Origin: Helicobacteraceae bacterium
GTDB taxonomy: Bacteria; Campylobacterota; Campylobacteria; Campylobacterales; Helicobacteraceae
Length of the DNA: 6,209 nucleotides
Assembly: GCA_900770765.1 (NCBI GenBank)
Contig: CAAGLK010000052.1
Span: 1-6,209, forward strand
Reading direction: 5' to 3'
The notes under the pieces are model-generated. The model ran no database searches, had not been told where the DNA came from, and was given only the letters and a program-made list of their open reading frames with translations. This document shows, in pieces, positions 5,264-6,209 of the stretch. Position 1 is the first letter of the stretch. Each line of letters begins with the position of its first letter. A program made the translations under genes and the position numbers.

Positions 5264-6209
5264 ATGGGAAATTTTGTCTGTTTGCATTGTAAGGGTGAGT
5301 TTGATCAACGAGCGGTGATTACTGATGGAAGTGGCAATGAGTTTTGCTGTAATGGATGTATGAGCGTTTATAATTTTTTAAATTCGCATAATTTAGGCGA
5401 ATTTTATGATAAATTAGGCAATCAAAAGCACTTCAAAGCACCAAATTTAATCCAAATAGATAGCGAAGCATTTTATAAAAATTATGTCAAAAATAGCGAT
5501 GGATTTAGTGAAATTTATCTTATTATCGATGGAATTCACTGCTCAGCTTGTGTGTGGCTCAATGAAAAGGTGCTAATCTCAAGCGATGGGATTATCGAAG
5601 TTAGCTTAAATTCGGCCACTCATAAAGCCTATATAAAATGGGACGATAGCATAATAAAATTAGATGAAATCCTACGCAAAATCAACTCCATAGGCTACAC
5701 GCCAATCCCATATGATCCTAAAAAAGCAGATTTAAGAGCGAGTCAAAAACGGCGAGAATTTTACTCTAAGATGCTTGTTGGGCTATTTTGTACTATGAAT
5801 ATTATGTGGGTGGCGGTGGCTTTGTATGGTGGGTACTTTAGCGGAATGAGCGATGATATTAAGGATATTTTACATTTTGCTGAGTTTATTTTGGCCTCTC
5901 CTGTGCTGTTTTACACAGGAAGTGAGTTTTACAAAGGGGCGTATCTTGCCATTAAAAATCGCCAAGCCAATATGGATTTAAGCATTTGTGCGGGGGCTAA
6001 TATAGCCTATTTTTACTCAGTTTATGCGATGCTTAGTAGAAGTGGCGAAGTATATTTTGACTCTGTGGCTATGATAATTACATTTGTATTTATAGGTAAA
6101 TTTCTTGAAGTAATTAGCAAGAAAAAGTCAATCGATACCCTAGACTCTCTTGGGGCGCTTTTGGTAAATCAAATTTATGTAAAACGAGATGGGAAATTCG
6201 AGTTAAAAG
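5264..6209 (+). CDS. ccoI: Copper-translocating P-type ATPase of the CcoI/FixI type, N-terminal part, cut by window edge
   Basis: A membrane pump of the P1B family. CcoI/FixI members move copper toward the periplasm for assembly of cbb3-type cytochrome oxidase, the main terminal oxidase of Campylobacter. The window holds 315 codons from ATG 5264. The N-terminal Cys-rich metal-binding domain has CLHC (6-9) and FCCNGC (27-32). An HMA-like domain follows, with GIHCSACVW (Cys93, Cys96); the trailing V-W is typical of CcoI/FixI rather than CopA. Four hydrophobic segments then appear at about 170-192, 200-222, 240-258 and 267-285, the last leading into GKFLEVISKKKSIDTLDSL. The actuator TGE, the intramembrane CPC and the DKTGT phosphorylation site lie beyond the window, so the transporter class rests on the N-terminal architecture. 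The start is chosen because it places CxxC near the N-terminus and has AGG upstream. Confidence 0.88.
   Translation, partial: MGNFVCLHCKGEFDQRAVITDGSGNEFCCNGCMSVYNFLNSHNLGEFYDKLGNQKHFKAPNLIQIDSEAFYKNYVKNSDGFSEIYLIIDGIHCSACVWLNEKVLISSDGIIEVSLNSATHKAYIKWDDSIIKLDEILRKINSIGYTPIPYDPKKADLRASQKRREFYSKMLVGLFCTMNIMWVAVALYGGYFSGMSDDIKDILHFAEFILASPVLFYTGSEFYKGAYLAIKNRQANMDLSICAGANIAYFYSVYAMLSRSGEVYFDSVAMIITFVFIGKFLEVISKKKSIDTLDSLGALLVNQIYVKRDGKFELK

Overview
The window looks like chromosomal DNA of an AT-rich epsilonproteobacterium, most likely Campylobacter. The signs are a CcoI-type copper ATPase, a Campylobacter-like ribose-phosphate pyrophosphokinase, TATAAT-type promoters in T-rich context, and a G homopolymer inside a restriction gene. 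The species cannot be settled from the sequence alone; the C. fetus / hyointestinalis / lanienae group is a guess.

Left part (1-803): a minus-strand gene cut by the window edge resembles the N-terminal half of a Rep_3-type plasmid replication initiator. Beside it on the plus strand is a 90-codon open stretch with no start codon. It reads as the 3' end of a larger, probably surface-polysaccharide-related, gene. It ends in four 10-bp repeat units and a perfect 14-bp hairpin. This looks like a junction within an acquired or rearranged segment.

Middle part (804-4046): a minus-strand two-gene restriction-modification locus. The first gene (4012 to 1951) encodes a PD-(D/E)xK nuclease domain fused to an N6-adenine methyltransferase (DFATGSAG and NPPY motifs). 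The second (about 1952 to 804) encodes a two-TRD specificity subunit. This composition resembles type IIB (BcgI-like) systems. A run of ten G (minus strand) lies between the catalytic Asp and the Glu-x-Lys of the nuclease. With G10 the frame is broken after 77 codons; G9 would restore a protein of about 686 residues. The system therefore appears phase-variable and is OFF as read here. The specificity gene has no ATG, GTG or TTG before its first target-recognition domain. It begins exactly at the upstream stop, in the +1 frame, at CTT TAG C, so its translation start is a real puzzle. It also carries a 24-bp tandem repeat in the spacer between the recognition domains and a 58-bp direct repeat after each domain.

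Right part (4154-6209): core genes. prs (minus) makes PRPP and ends at a hairpin. Divergent from it is the start of a ccoI/fixI-type copper P-type ATPase (plus), which runs off the window. The restriction locus and Rep-like gene therefore adjoin a housekeeping gene.
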